DNA from: Drosophila pseudoobscura
Lineage: Eukaryota; Arthropoda; Insecta; Diptera; Drosophilidae
DNA: 64,000 bases
Assembly: GCF_009870125.1 (NCBI RefSeq)
Contig: NC_046683.1
Span: 53,769,869-53,833,868, forward strand
Direction of reading: 5' to 3'
Shown one piece after another: positions 36,091 through 49,713 of this stretch (positions are counted from its first letter, which is position 1; each line of letters begins with the position of its first letter). A program made the position numbers and the translations under genes. The notes under the pieces were generated by a model. It was not told the origin of the DNA, ran no database searches, and saw only the letters and a list, made by a program, of their open reading frames with translations.

Positions 36091-39000
36091 CAAAGTGAAT
36101 TATATTTAATTTCTATTTAATATGGGCGTGTTTCTCCTCGATTAATTTGATTCAAAAAGTACGGTAAAAAGCCCACAAATTCACACGCCTCTGAGTCATT
36201 TGTGACTCATTTTAATTTCCCAAAGAAATCCCAAAGAAATCCCAAAGAAATCATTGGAATCGACCCAACAAGTCCAAGAATATCTGTAACATTGCCACAA
36301 AAAAAGAAAGAAAGAAAGGAAAAGAAGAGAAAAGAAAAGAAAAGATAACCGAAAATGACAAACATATCTCTGGATGTATCTCTTTATGTTGTGTATCTGT
36401 GTATCTGTGGGTTGTATCTGCTTCACGTCTCATTGTCATTAACCCCTGCATACCGTGCCTTTCTCTCAATCTCAATCTTTTGCGCCTGTGTCATCTAATT
36501 GACATTTGTTAATAGTTTTTCCCTCTATTTTCTATTTTCCATTTACCATTTACCATTTTCCCTGCCAGGCCGATCATAAAAGGCGTTTGTTCATGAAAAT
36601 TGTCTGTAATTTTTTTTATTGCTGGTCCAGGTCTCTGGTCTCTCGTCTCTGGTCTCTGGTCTCTACTGTCTGTGTCCCTTGTTGACTAATCATTTTCGGT
36701 TCATCGTTTTGTTATTGTTTCGATTCTTATCGCTGCCCCCAAAGAGAAAAACCAACCCGTCGACAATCGATCAGTGGCCGGAGTGAGGCAAATGTCCAGC
36801 ATAATTGGTTACAATTTCAGAATTGTAAATGCAAATGCCATAATTGGAGATCGTCAGGCCAGGTCTGGGTACCTTTTTGGTCATTAATCACGGTCAAGAA
36901 TTCACTCTAAGGAGAGGGAGAGAGAGAGGGGGAGAGAGCAAACAGTAGCAAGACATAAATGAAATCCAAATTTATTCGCTGCCAAAAGGAGTATGGAATA
37001 TGGAATATATTCCCCAAAGACTATGCTCTAGGAAATCCTTGGATGCATTACTTTCTCCTTTCACTCGGAAGAATATTCTAATGGAGGGCGGGGAACGGTA
37101 GAGGGCAGCATCTCCGCATCAAAACCAATCGAATATCTGGTTGAATGGCGGTTCTTGGGAGGTTCTTAAACCCTGGGTGTAGGCCTAGGATTTGGCCCTT
37201 CTCGAGTACATAGCTTCTATTCATATTGGAGCTTAAGGGTAGGCCTAGGAGGCTATCAAAATCATTTGAAATGTATCTTATTCTTTTCTTGAAACCCATG
37301 AATCTGTTTCTCAAGCGCCCAAAGCAATTAAATCAAAGTCTCTCTCGCCTCCCCCAAATCGTAGCCATCGTAGACGGCGGCAATCAAATCAGCCAAAAAC
37401 TTGTTATCGCCTCCTTTGACTGACACCAAGGCAAATTAATGACCCTCCCTCCCACACACACGCACAACCCGACACCAGAGTTGCAATTGACTTTCAGGTG
37501 GCCCTCGATTTGAAATATGTAAAGCACATAAATTATGTGACAGGCAAGTCTGGGCGACAAACTGTGAATGAATCAAAGGATAATCCAATTTATTTCACAT
37601 TACCAGCTCCTGCTCCTGCTCCAGCTCCTGCTCCAGCTCCTGCTTCGATGCATTGTGCAAAGACAGAGATACAAAGTGCTGGCTTGGACCAACTTCAAAG
37701 GTGTCATATGAATGCAATGCCCAGGGGTGGAGGCAGGAGAGAGTGCACTTTCCAGGCAATCAATACGTTCTCGAAAGATTGTCAGCAGTTGAGGCAGATA
37801 ATGAGATGATATGTGGGTTTAAATTTTCGGCTGCTTTGCTCTCCACAAGGTTTAATATTTGCCCATTTTTGAGCAGACTTATCTGACCTTAGACTGGAGT
37901 CCAGACGGCGGTTTGTCTCTCGAGCAAGGAGCATTTCACGCTCAACTAAGTTCCCTGAAAGGGAATCGCCCAGGCAGTCACCATACACATGTCAGTCACA
38001 CTTAACCCCTGCGGGTCTCAAGGAGCAGCGTCAGCGTTAGGCGGGGGGACAGCAGGATTCGTGGACCTCGGAATCCTGATTTTTCTGTGGCTTCTAGCCC
38101 TGCGGCTGAATTATTATTATTATTATTTTGGAGTCAGCCAAATGTTACTCTTTCCCTTTGGCTTTGTCTTGCGTTTTCTGCAACGTTTATTATGATTTTT
38201 GCGGAAATGTTTTGAGGCAAAACGGAAATTTATGCACATCGCATATGTCAACAGCTCCCTCGAAAAAAAATCAAAAAAAACTCAAAAAACAAGTAACGAG
38301 AGTAGCGAAAAAATTTGCATATTTGCATTTCAATTTTCTGCAATCCTGAGGCTGGGCTGAGGGGAGCTCGAATTTTGGTTTCTTTTTTTATTTTCGGATT
38401 TAATTGTCAATAAAAATGAACCAAGCGGAAAATTTGTTGGCCAAACAAAATGAAATTCGCCTGCGTCTGGGAACAAAAAAGCAACCAAAAAACGTCTGGG
38501 CTTTCCAAAAGATGGTGGGAATCTGCCTCAGAGACAGAGAGAGAGAGGGGAGTGGGGAGAGGGGAGTGGGGAGGGGAGTGGTAGGGGGTGAGGGGTTGTT
38601 CTTGTAATTTGGTAATTTACATTGCAGGTTTTGAATTTACACTTGATGGCAATTAATAATTCCGCATTAGGGCTATCCATAAAGCAGACACACTCACGAT
38701 ATCCCCCCCCACCCCCCAATACCCCCACAATTAAGCTGGATAATTAAGTTTACCGTTCATTGGCCTTCATGTGCAGCCGCATGGACATGCGATGGGCTCC
38801 CCTTTTGCCTCGGATTGTATGACAGATTACAAGAGAACAACAGAGTAGGGCAGGGCAGGGCAGAGCCGGGCAGGAGGTGGAGCTGGAGCTGGGAATGGAC
38901 ACAATGCTGCCCTCGCCCCAGACTTCGGTGGGCAAATAGAATCCTACGATTTTGAGTGCATTTTCAAATCATCTAAATATTGTGCCGCTGTTTGGGGCAT

Positions 39001-40250
39001 GGACATGTGTCTGCATTAATCAAGATCTGGCGAAGAGACTTCCTTTTGAATGGCTTAAAGTTTAAAGTTGTTTATGAGAAGAGAGGGAGGCCCTGCCTGC
39101 TTTTCCCAAAGGGCTGTCTGTGGTTTTGGCCTCAAAGTCGAGGGTCCTAAGGGTATAATCGGGTCCTCCAGCCTGTTGGAGGAGCAGAAAGCGATGAGCG
39201 AGCCTATCAGTGGCCCAAGGTGAGGCTCTATCCGAGTATTGGGGGGCGATATATCCCAAGTTTGTGCTCCTTGGAATCCCTTCGAATCGTCCCTGTGCTC
39301 CTTGGAATATTAGTAACCATCAAGAGTAGCATTTACAAACTTTTCCATTGACAAGAAAGGATTATCCATCTGGGCAGCCAGGCAAGCCAGGCCTCTCCAC
39401 ACCTCATCCCCACCTCGAAGCGCTTCCATTAAGATCATGTCCTGTCATCAGTCATTAAAGATGCCATTGCTAGACGCAATTAAAACCATTCCAGAGTAAA
39501 CATTTCATTGCCCAAACTGAATGACTTCTGTCACACTCTTTGGCCCGCCTCTCCCCGCTCTCCACCGCTCTCCGCCGCTCTCCCCGCTCTTCCGACAACC
39601 GGGACAACATTGTCGTAAACCTAGCCTGACATTAAGATAACTTTTAATCATCGTAAAAAAAAGAAGCGCCAAAAAACGAAAGGGCCAAAATCAAATCCTC
39701 TCGACTGCTGCAGGGATGTGCAACGTAAGCGGCTTTTCGTGTCGCCGCCGGTGCCATTGCCAGTGCCGGTGTTGCATGATAAAGCCCCCCAAAAAACAAA
39801 CCAAAGAAAAATATGAAAACATTTCAGCAAACAACAAAAAAGAGAGAACCGGAAAATATCTTTGGACAGACTTACTGACTTCTGATGCTCTGTTATTAAA
39901 TTGTTTCGGTGGCTTTGCCTCGGACAGGGAGCAACCGTCGAAACGGAAATGTAATGAAAATTCAATTAAAAAATGGCATTTGCCAGATTTTACAGCACGA
40001 GTTGGCCCGGCCAGGACTCGGGGTCGGGGTCGGGGTCGAGGTCGGGCAGGACTGGCTCTCACTGTTTGGGGGATTGCAAACTCATTTCGGTCTGCTGCAG
40101 CAGGCGCCCAAAAAGGATTCAATGGGGGACTAATGGAACTGGCATATACATTTAACATTTAACATTTTCCATTTTACATTTAAGAAATATTCAAGAGGCC
40201 GCAAGTGATTTCGGTTCGATTTTGTGGCGTTGAAGGGGCATTTAAGTGCA
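36090..40250. other. non-coding DNA
   Basis: No gene is supported. Contains AAATCCCAAAG triplication (36225-36250), GAAAAGAAAAGA (36315-36345), GGTCTCTGGTCTCTGG (36630-36665), a GA/GGGA tract (36908-36940), GCTCCTGCTCCAGCTCCTGC (37606-37645), a G-rich block (38547-38595), a C-rich block (38703-38727), CTCTCCRCCGCTCTCC repeats (39550-39590) and GGGGTCGGGGTCGGGGTCG (40019-40045). Confidence 0.6.
38547..38595 (+). other. G-quadruplex-capable tract
   Basis: Seven runs of four or more G (GGGGAGTGGGGAGAGGGG pattern, then GGGG, GGGGG, GGGG) are separated by 1-7 bases. This exceeds the four-run requirement for an intramolecular quadruplex. Formation in vivo is inferred. Confidence 0.6.
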
Positions 40251-40279
40251 AAATATTGAATACTTTTAGCCAAAATACA

Positions 40280-41160
40280 CCAAATGGACATCAAATGGTT
40301 CTATATATCTGTTAAGATTTATGGTTTTATAATATATTACAAATTATACTATATTTTATGATATTCCGTCTCAAAGCAAGTTTATATTTATACTAAATAT
40401 TAATTAATATTACTATATGTAAATAAAAATACAGAAATTACTTATAAATTATTCAGGTATATTTTACATAAAATTAAAATACCAGTAAAAGGTTTATATA
40501 TCTGTAAAGATTTATGGTTTCGGAACAATTATAAATTGTATTTTATTCTGTTTTAAATATTTACTAATATTATTATATTTAAATAAAAATACAGCAATCA
40601 TTTATAAATTATTACATTATATTTTTCATACAATTAAAATACTAGTAAAAGGTTTATATATTTTTTTTATATATATTTATAAATATTTATGGTGTCGTTT
40701 TAGTTGCTTTCAGACGTCGGAAAAATTATAAATTATATTATATTATATTTTAAATACAGCAATTATTTTGTAAATTTTTAAGGTATATTTTTTATAAAAT
40801 TAAAATACCAGTAAAAGGTTTATGATATCATCTTAGTTGCATTCCGAAGTCGGAACAATTATAAACTATATTTCATTATATTTTAAATATTTATTAATAA
40901 TATTTTAAATAAATAAAAACATAGAAATAATTTAGAAATTATTAAGGTATATTTTTGATACAATTAAAATACTAGTTAGAGGTTTATATATTTTTGCAAA
41001 GATTTATGGTATCGTTTTAGTTGCATTCAGACCTCGAAACAATTATAAAATATATTTATATTATTCTGTTTTAAATATTTATTAGTAGTATTATATTTAA
41101 ATACAAATACAGCAATTATTTATAAATTATTACATTCTATTTTTCAAAGTAAAAGGTTTC
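40280..41160. repeat. AT-rich tandem array, ~160-194-bp unit, 5 copies
   Basis: GGTTTATATA or a variant begins units at 40297, 40491, 40651, 40817, 40981 and a last partial at 41155 (spacings 194, 160, 166, 164, 174). Each unit carries a subset of GATTTATGGTTT, ACAATTATAAATTATATT, AATACAGCAATTATTTATAAATTATT and AATTAAAATACCAGTAAAAGG. Copies 3-5 also share TCGTTTTAGTTGC and CAGACGTCGGAA. No coding signal is seen. This is the clearest of the AT-rich arrays. Confidence 0.88.
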
Positions 41161-43180
41161 AATGATTACCCTTCACCAGGAACACGCAGCAAAAAATAAA
41201 AAAAAGAACAAAAATACAAATAAAAATAACTCTCTTGTAAACAAATCGACAAAACATGTAATTTCACTTATCTGACATAATGTCAACGATTCTGAAATGG
41301 TTGCTACAACACACGCATTACCCAACCCCCCCGAAACCGTTCGGCATACACAATTTTACATATAAATTACGCGAAAAAAAATAACAACAAAAATAAGAGG
41401 AACTGCCTTTAACGCGCCAAGGAAGGGAATGACTTGTGTAACGAATAAAAGTCGGTTGATAAGCCCTATAATGCAACCCCTTAGGGCCTCGCAACAACAG
41501 CAAAAGTAATACCAAAAAAAAAAGGGTGTCATGCCAAACTGCGTATGCTAATCACACGCCAAAGAGACACCCGAAAGTCAATCCTCCTCGTCCTCAGCCT
41601 CAGACTCGTCCTCGGCCTCGGCATCTCCCCGGTCCTGGTCTGGTGTGGAACATGCTTAAGCACCAGCCAACGAGCCAAAGATTCTTGCCTCGTTTTTCTT
41701 TTTGTTGCCTTCCTGGATCTGAGTTGGTTTTTTATAGCCTGGCGCCGCTTGAATGATTTTTATGGGTTGTGTCTCACTGAAAGAAAGAAAGGAGAAAAAC
41801 TGATTTGCATGCTTCTTTTTTTCTGTTTTTTTGTTGGCATAGAATCGCTTTCTCTATTGTGGCATTTGAGCTTTGTTTTTTGCATACCCTCCGAAGGGCT
41901 AGGGTTCCCATTGATTTCTGTATGGATTTGCCACAAATATGTGTTTGAAATATATATAAAAGGCTTAAAGTCCAATACAAAATTTTAAAATAATTTATTT
42001 AAATATTAAAAACACCTGTGGGGGGGCACTACCGATGTTTGAACTCCTAAAAATTTCTAGATAATTTTTGTGTACGTATCCTTCGTGTAGAGCATACAAT
42101 CTTCGTGCTCACAAACGAATTTCCATTGCATTTCCAAAAGTACTTACAAATGTATTTTTGATTTTTTTTTTTCTTTTCACGGATTTTTCAATTTATTTGT
42201 GTGTATTTGCATATGCAATAATTTACAGACGAGGAGTAGAAAAGGTTTTTAAACGCAATGGATATTTCAATATTTTGGTGAAACGAATCGAATGCAAGTT
42301 TGAGTAACATTTAATAAGCAGTAAAATCGTGGCCGCTTCTTGGTTTTCTTTTCTTGGTCTATTTTTGGTTCCCCTTTTGGCTGCTCGTCATTCCTTTTCA
42401 ATTTCAAGAGCCATTAAAGAGTGTGTGTGCATGCAATTAAGTCGACTGAAAATTTCATAAAGATAACAATCGACAAGAACAAGAAATAAACATGGCGAGC
42501 ACAGATCGGATCGGATCGGATCACCACAGACGCAATAGACAGGCAAGACAGGCCTCTCCCCGCCCCGCCTCGTCAGTCCGTCAGTCAGTCAACACTTCAA
42601 ATAAAAAAAAAAAGAAGAACAAGAAGAAAAAACTTGGACCAGAGCCTACATTAATTTGCATTTAAAAACTGTTTTTAGTAGCATTAAAAACAAACATCGT
42701 TGAGGGGGACCCCAGCACTACTTATAAGGGGGAGCACACACACACACACACACACACGGCGCGGGCACACTCCGATCGAGAGGCCGGGGAGACGCGCGCG
42801 AGACCATTAACAAAGTGTCTCCAGATGTGCGTCTCTGCGCGATCTATTCTGCGATCCACGGGCAGCATCATATTTAACATAACATAAAAAGATGAAAAGT
42901 TTATTATGATTGTTGCTGCTCGCTGCTCGCTGCTCGCTGCTGGTGCTGTTGTTATTAGCTTAAAGAAATGGTTATGGGACAAGCGCACGCCATCAAATGT
43001 CAAATGCCAGCCAGCCAGCCAGCCAGCAGCAGAAGCGCCCAGTCGGTCGGTTGGTTGGTTGGTTGGTCGGTCACACTGTGTCCAAATGCCTGATGAGCAG
43101 AGGCCCGGGGCAACAGCTCCACACGAGGGCCTCCTCAAGAGTGTTTTCGACTCGCAGGTGAAACTTTAATAGTTCTTCCA
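41160..43180. other. non-coding DNA
   Basis: No gene is supported. Notable are TCCTCGTCCTCAGCCTCAGAC-like repeats (41580-41625), GATCGGATCGGATCGGATC (42507-42525), a CA tract (42734-42757), GCTCGCTGCTCGCTGC (42918-42940), and CCAGCCAGCCAGCCAGC (43008-43026) with GGTTGGTTGGTTGG (43047-43066). Confidence 0.6.
42734..42757. repeat. CA microsatellite
   Basis: Twelve uninterrupted CA units. Confidence 0.9.
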
Positions 43181-43810
43181 GAGGTTTTGATTCTAAAATA
43201 AATACAAAATATATATGTTAATAAAAATATGAATATAAAACAATATACATATACATATATAAAAACAAGAAATATAGATATACACAAATATAAACATACA
43301 AAATTATAAATAGAAATATAAGAATATAAATAATAAAAAAAAAACAGAAATATAGAATTAAATAATATAAATATAAAAAAAATTAAAATATAAAAGAATA
43401 TATATCTATATAAAATAAAAATATAGAATTAATTAATATAAAAATAAAAAAATATAAATATAGAAAATATAAATACATATAATAAAATAGAATTAAATAA
43501 TATAAATACTAATATATAATAAATATTAGCTTGAAAACCCACTTTATTCCAGAAATATTTTTTTTATATTTTATTTTTTAAGCTTAAAAATATTATTATA
43601 AGAATTCATATAGACAGTTATTTACTTAAATTTAATACTTTTTTATAAAAGATTACATAAAAGTGCTTTTAATAATTTAAACTTATTTGTTTTTATATTT
43701 TATTTCTATTTTATTTCTATTTTTTATATTATCTATATTTATTTTTATTTTTTTTTTTTATTATCTATATTTATTATTTTTTTTTTTGTATAAATTAATC
43801 AATATTTTTT
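43180..43810. repeat. AT-rich island
   Basis: The first half (43195-43530) is A-rich ATATAAATA/GAATATAAA text and the second half (43550-43800) is T-rich (TATTTTATTTCTATTTTATT). The two halves are compositionally complementary and could pair, but no long exact inverted repeat is seen. Confidence 0.65.
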
Positions 43811-45650
43811 TTACCTAAAGTTTGTTCCATGTTTATGGATAGAATTGATGAAGAATTCGAGGGCATTACTAAATTTTGGGGCCTTGAGATGTTCTATATC
43901 TCCATGTTCTAGTTCTGTTCCACAATTTGAGGAACTCTTGCGTTAACCCACGGCAGGCCGTACCCTGATCTTGTCATAAAACGTTCAGAGTCATCAAAGT
44001 TGCACTTTATTGGAAACGATCGCTGTTGTTGTTGTTGCTGTTGTTGTTTGGGTGTCGCTGCTGCACGTGTTCATCGTCATCGTCATCAGCATTAGCGGGT
44101 CTGTTGTATTAGGCGAGAACAGAGAGACAGAGACCCCAAGACACAGACGGAGGGACAGACAAGTGGAAGAAAGATCAGAGTGGATCGCGTTGCTGTGTGC
44201 TCTTTGCACTCAACATAATCATAGAAATTATGGGGCTGCCTGCGATCTCCTCTCCTGGCCAAATGGCGTTGGCATCGCGTCATAAGCGGCTGGGCTAATA
44301 GTAGACCCCGCATGGGGTCGTCTCCCGAGGCAACCGAGACATCTGCTCACAAAAGAAATAAAGTCAAAGCATTATTATGATTGGGGCGGGATGGAACCAT
44401 CAGCGGACCATCGGCGGCAGTGGAACAGTTAGTTTTTTCCCTCAGTGATTATCATTTGATTGAGCTGAACGGTAGCTTATGGGTTCTTAATGAACTTAAA
44501 GCTGGACAAAATATATATTTATATATTATTTGTGTGATATTTGTAAATATGCAAAGACTTTTGAATGGAGACTGAGTCCAACCGGAAGTACACTCGTATA
44601 CGCTTTGATATAAATTCGTAGAAATAATTCCCTATCGATCGAATGGAAAAAACATCTCCGAGCCTCCATTGGGCTTATCCCCGAAAAGATTCAGATTTAT
44701 TGTAGAGGCAGACACACGCACACGCACGGGGCAAGAGGCAAGAGGCAAGCGCCTCAAGTGTTGTCACAGAACGGCATTACATGGATTTCTTTTTGTCAGT
44801 CTTTCCTTCGTTTTTCCGTTCGCCAAGTGGCATGAAACACTTGACACTTGCCGCTGACTTGTGGCATGAGCCGCCCTAACATGTGGGGGCTGCCTCAGTC
44901 CCAGCCTCAGCTTCTGTTTCTGTTTCTTTTTCTGTTGCCTGCCTCTGCACCGAAGATCATCTTGTTTCAAGAGATCTTTCCACAGAAAATTTGTTTGCCG
45001 CTCGCTGATTGCCTGTCGGTTGTTAGAAAAATATTATTTTCTTTATGTTTTCACATATTCCTGGGGGGATCTATGGTGGTGGTGGGGGGTGGGAGGGGGG
45101 TGTGGGGGGACAAAGCCGCTGCCGCTGTCAGTCAGTCAGTCGGTGGCGGGGTTCTCGCTCGAGTGAAAGTTGATGTGCATGAAAAGTTTTAATTGCGCGT
45201 CGAGTTTGTGGCCCTGCAACACTGGGTGGCAGGGTCGCACTTTATTTTCCCCCCTCCTTCTCCTGCTCCTCATGTTTTTCTGTATTTTTCTACAATTTTT
45301 TTGGGTCATTTTTTCCCTCTAATAGCCCCACAAAAAGTGAGGCAGCAGCAGCAGCAGCATCTTTGTTTCGTGTCAAATGAAGTGTGGCATGTGCTGGAGA
45401 TGTGAAGATGTGTCTCTCGTGAACTCTCTGCGGGGGTTTGCCGGAGCGCACGCGCCCCCCTGATCGCTGGCTCCGATCAATCCCCAAAAGATGTGGGAGT
45501 AGCCGATGACTGTCCGAAATACTGGCCACAGATAAAGATCGGACTAGTCCACTGTCGCGTGCTGAGCTCCAAAGCCATGATGATAAACCAATTTTAAAGA
45601 GCCAACGAATCGTTCATTTGTAGTGCCTGTGGGTTTGGTATCAAATATTG
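43810..45650. other. non-coding DNA
   Basis: No gene is supported. Contains GTTGTTGTTGCTGTTG (44027-44045), CATCGTCATCGTCATC (44071-44088), GGCAAGAGGCAAGAGGCAAG (44730-44750), a G-rich block (45062-45110), GTCAGTCAGTCAGTCGG (45126-45145) and CAGCAGCAGCAGCAG (45343-45358). Confidence 0.6.
45062..45110 (+). other. G-rich tract, quadruplex-capable
   Basis: GGGGGG runs separated by short T/A/GT spacers (GGTGGTGGTGGGGGGTGGG, then GGGGGG, GGGGGG). At least four runs of three or more G are close together. Confidence 0.55.
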
Positions 45651-46270
45651 CATATTACTGGCATATATTATTAATATGAAATTAGTGCTTTTTAACACTG
45701 GGAAAATGGTCTGGACATTTTAGTATTTACATTTAAAATTAAGTATTTAAGTATTAAGTATTTAGTGTTATTTAATTTAAATATATTCTATATTGAAATA
45801 TATTAATTTAAAATATTATAATTATTTTTTTTATATATTCATGGAAATTTGTAGTATTTTTATTTAAAATTAAGTAATTATTTAATGTAATTTAATTTAA
45901 ATATATTTCATAATGAAATATATTAATTTAATAATATTATTGTTATTATATTAATATAATTATAAATATTAATATTTTATATGAATCGAAATTTAATTAT
46001 TCACATTTAACGTTAAATATTTATTCAATGTTATTTAATAGAAATATATTTCAGATATGAATATATTTCAATTATATTTAATTAATTGAATTTAAAGTTA
46101 AATTAATTTAAATATATTTCATAGTTAAATTAAATATTTTTATATTTATATTAAATATTTTCGTATTTATATTAAAAATATTTTCATATTTATATTTAAT
46201 GTAATTCCTTTAAGTTTAATATATATTTTAAATTCTTTTATATCTTAATTATATATGGGCTGCATTAAAA
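45650..46270. repeat. AT-rich island, ~131-142-bp tandem unit
   Basis: ACATTTAAAATTAAGTA at about 45730 recurs as TTTAAAATTAAGTA at 45863 and as ACATTTAACGTTAAATA at about 46003. Each is followed by GTTATTTAATTTAAATATATT and a GAAATATATTAATTTAA block. About three units are visible; the tail (46080-46250) is simpler TATTTTCATATTTATATT text. Confidence 0.75.
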
Positions 46271-48030
46271 AGACTTTTTGAATACATTTTTGTTGAAATC
46301 AAAGTGATTTATATATAAATTCTCCAAGCCGAGTATTTTACTGCCATTCCATATTTCCCCCAAAGGGAGGGACATACTGTTATCCCATCAAAAAATCTCC
46401 CAATTGAATGGTTTTATGCGTACAACACTTTTATTACAGATTCGTACAAGTTGGTCGAACCAATCGTTTAAAGATCTCGACTTTGATCATCAATTTCCAG
46501 TGCACGGCAGTGCTCGGCGCTCACACGAAAAAACAACCATAACAAATTTATAAACTACTACATATTTCCATTTCCATTTGTGTTTCTGTTTATTTTCTTT
46601 TGATGGAGTTTGCCACACATTTAGGCGGAACATAAAAAACGGTGATGTTTGAATGGACCAAAGATGCCAGCACGCAGGGGCCGCCTCACACTTTTGATCG
46701 GTTTGATGATCAGTAAACCGAGAAAGACAAACTACAGCCAACGAGTGGTCAAATGGTCAAATGGTCAAAAGCTAATAAATTACCAAAAACCCAACGCTTT
46801 ATGGCACCTTCTTCTTGGATCGGCTGGGATCGGAATGGGACGGGGAATGGAGAGGGGGGGGATGGGGGAAGCATATCCATCAAAATGTAGATCAAGTTGT
46901 GGTGATAAAAAGTTCGTTTCACATTAATTATAAGTTTTTAAAACTACATTAAAAACATTTCATTTCACATTTTGATTGAAGATCGGCGATCCATTCATTC
47001 CGGGAACAGTTTCCATTATTTTGGGGCTAATTCTGTTGTAGATCATAGATTTTTTTCAACAAACTATCTCTCCTCCCCCCCCTCTCTTTTGGGCCTCAAC
47101 TTAATTGCCTTCTTTTTAGCTCTTGTTTACCTCTATAAATTTTAATTTAATTTTTTTTTTGGGTGGCTTCGTTCTTGTAATAATTTTTACGATTTCATTT
47201 TCTCTTTTTTTTTTTGGTGTGGCAATTATGTCTTTCTTTGGAGAACACTTTATTTCCTGGAAAGATTTTCCCCTTGGCTCTACTAATTGCATTCCTTTGC
47301 TCGAAATTCTGTGGCTTTTTGGGGGGTTTTATGGGGCTCAAGTCTGCCCTTTTCCATTACCTTTGAGTGGCTATAAAACACAGAGAGGCTCGCTCTTCGA
47401 CAGGTTTCCGCGGCTGATGGCTGGGTGACATGTTATGGCCCGCTTATCGGTTCCTTCTTATAGAGTCCATTGGAGAGTCTCATTGGGAGCGGGATCTAGA
47501 GCGAGAGAGAGAGAGAGAGAGTGTGTTGGATCAAACAACTGTGCAAATAATTGCAGAAAAATAACCAATATATTTTGAAGAGAATGGGCTCTTTAGTATG
47601 GCATTATCCCCAGAGCATTATCTCCGCAGCAATGACCGTACAAATAAAAAAATCTACCAGTGCAGTGCCGCACGGAGCACAAGCAAACCCTAACGATTTC
47701 ATTAAAAATGCAGTCAACTAGAAAAAAACTCAATTAATTTTTCATGTAAAAAAAACTTGATGGTTCAAACACCGCCCCCCTGTCCACTCCCCTCCCCTCC
47801 CCTCGTTCCATTGATTTTGTCCAATATGCAATCCGAAAAACAAATTTTTTTTGTGCAAATCATTTGGCAAACAAACACAAATGTGCATAAAATGCCAACA
47901 AAGCAACCAAATTGAGGGGATGCAAAGAGATGACCATCAAAAGTCCGGATCAACTCGGGAAAAAACATGAAAAAAACACACAAAAAACGGCCTGACATAC
48001 AGAACGTTTCATGAGTGCATTGACAAGTGG
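46270..48030. other. non-coding DNA
   Basis: No gene is supported. Contains AAATGGTCAAATGGTCAAAAG (46750-46770), GGGATGGGGGAAG-type runs (46835-46870), a GA microsatellite (47502-47521) and CCCCTCCCCTCCCCTC (47788-47803). Confidence 0.6.
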
Positions 48031-48650
48031 GTTTGAATGTTATTCATTTAAGAAATTATTATTATTTTTTTTTATTTTATTTTTTTTTTATATATATGTA
48101 TATTATATTTTATATATATGTATATTATATTTTATATATATATTAATTTTATATGCATTATATTTTTTTAATCAATAACTGAAATTAAGGACTTTGGTGG
48201 GAGCACTTTAGTAAGCAAATTATAACAAAAAAAAAACAATTTTTAAATTTAAAAAAAATCAAAGTTGAAAAAGTCATGCAGGCGCATTTAAGAATACAGC
48301 GTAACTTTTTTTGTGTTTTTTTTTCTTACCGATTTGCTACCATTTACAACTAAAACTATTTTAATATATTAATATATATTTTAATCCCTTTTTAAGAGTT
48401 TTTTAAAATTAATCTTTAAAAATTTACTTTAAATTTTTAATAATTTTTGTATAAACAAATTTTAATTATTATACAAATTTTTAATATTTTTTGTTTGGAG
48501 TTTTATAAAATTTAATTTCAAAACTATTTTCTTTTATAAATAAATTTAAATTATTGTACCAATAATACAAATAAAATAATAATAAAAATAAGCAATAATT
48601 TTTATATTATTATTTAAATTTCTTTAATATTTATTTATTCATTGTTGTAT
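48030..48650. repeat. AT-rich island
   Basis: Includes a short tandem repeat, TATATATGTATATTATATTT (48090-48145, about two and a half copies), and AT-rich DNA with TTTTAATTATTATACAAATT-like text to 48640. No gene is seen. Confidence 0.7.
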
Positions 48651-49680
48651 TTAGCAAATTATAAGCCCTTTGATCTCTGTTTCGACTCTCGACCTTCGGC
48701 CTACACTCACGACACGCACTGTACACGTGCATACGTACGTCGCGGGCTTCCTCGACTGAAAAGTGCAGTGATATATATGTATATGTATCCTGATACTGCA
48801 TTGTCATTGCGTTGGCAACGCGCCGAACGGTCAAGGGGGAGGGGGTGGGGGGAGGGGAATGGGAAACCCCATGGCGCTGCCAGGGGCTTCCCACTCGTAC
48901 GCGCACTTTTTTATGTAGTTCGCAGTTTTTTGTTGTCGAAAAAAATTGACAGCTCGACCGCAGTGCGTGTGTCTATGTGTGTGTGTATGTGTGTGTGTTG
49001 GTGGATGGATATATTGTTATTACATTGCTGTTGCAATTGCAATTCAAGCGCGAAATCATTAATATCCTTGCGCCCTCACCCGTCAGTCCTCCTGCTGCCC
49101 CTCCTCCTGCCCCACAAGAGTCGGCTTCCCCCTTTTTTGCGGGCCCTTTTTTGTGGTTGTAGGTCTTTCGAGTCATCGCCTATTTTATGGGGTTTCCAAG
49201 AGGGGAAACAGGACCGCGAACTTTTCGACTCACTTAATGAACTTTTTTGCGCGGTGTGGTAGGGGGGCAGGGGGGCAGGGGGGAGGTGGCGAACCGAGAC
49301 AGTTTATGAAGTTGGCTTGAGGATGTTTGCTTTAAATTTGACCAACAATGAAATAGTGGAAACCGAATTTGCCATCAATCAAAAGGAAGAGCCGCACCCT
49401 CCACGAACTATAATTGTATTTCAAGAGCCTTGTCAACTTTCTAGCTCTTCGCGTCCCCCCCTTCCCCTGGGCATCCATCAAAGTCAAGCCGCAGATAAGG
49501 TCCTGGGCCAACCCTCCCTCCCACCCACTCCTGCTCAGCCGTCGTAATGGAAGACCCTGATTACACCTTTCAAATATTTCAGCAGCAATTATGCTCATCT
49601 CTGGGCTCCGGTCAATGGTCTAATGAAATTATCAATATCCTTCGTTGAGGCCGCCGTTTCCCGGGTGAGTCATCTAAAGG

Positions 49681-49713
<33 letters not shown>

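Noticed and set aside
37498..37809. Possible internal exon after TTTCAG at about 37492-37497
   Set aside because: The open text is short, then runs into a GCTCCTGCTCCA repeat; no convincing donor site or domain, and no partner exon.
48642..49262. 206-residue plus-strand frame
   Set aside because: Crosses G-rich and GT repeats, and shows Cys/Ser/Leu runs without a domain.
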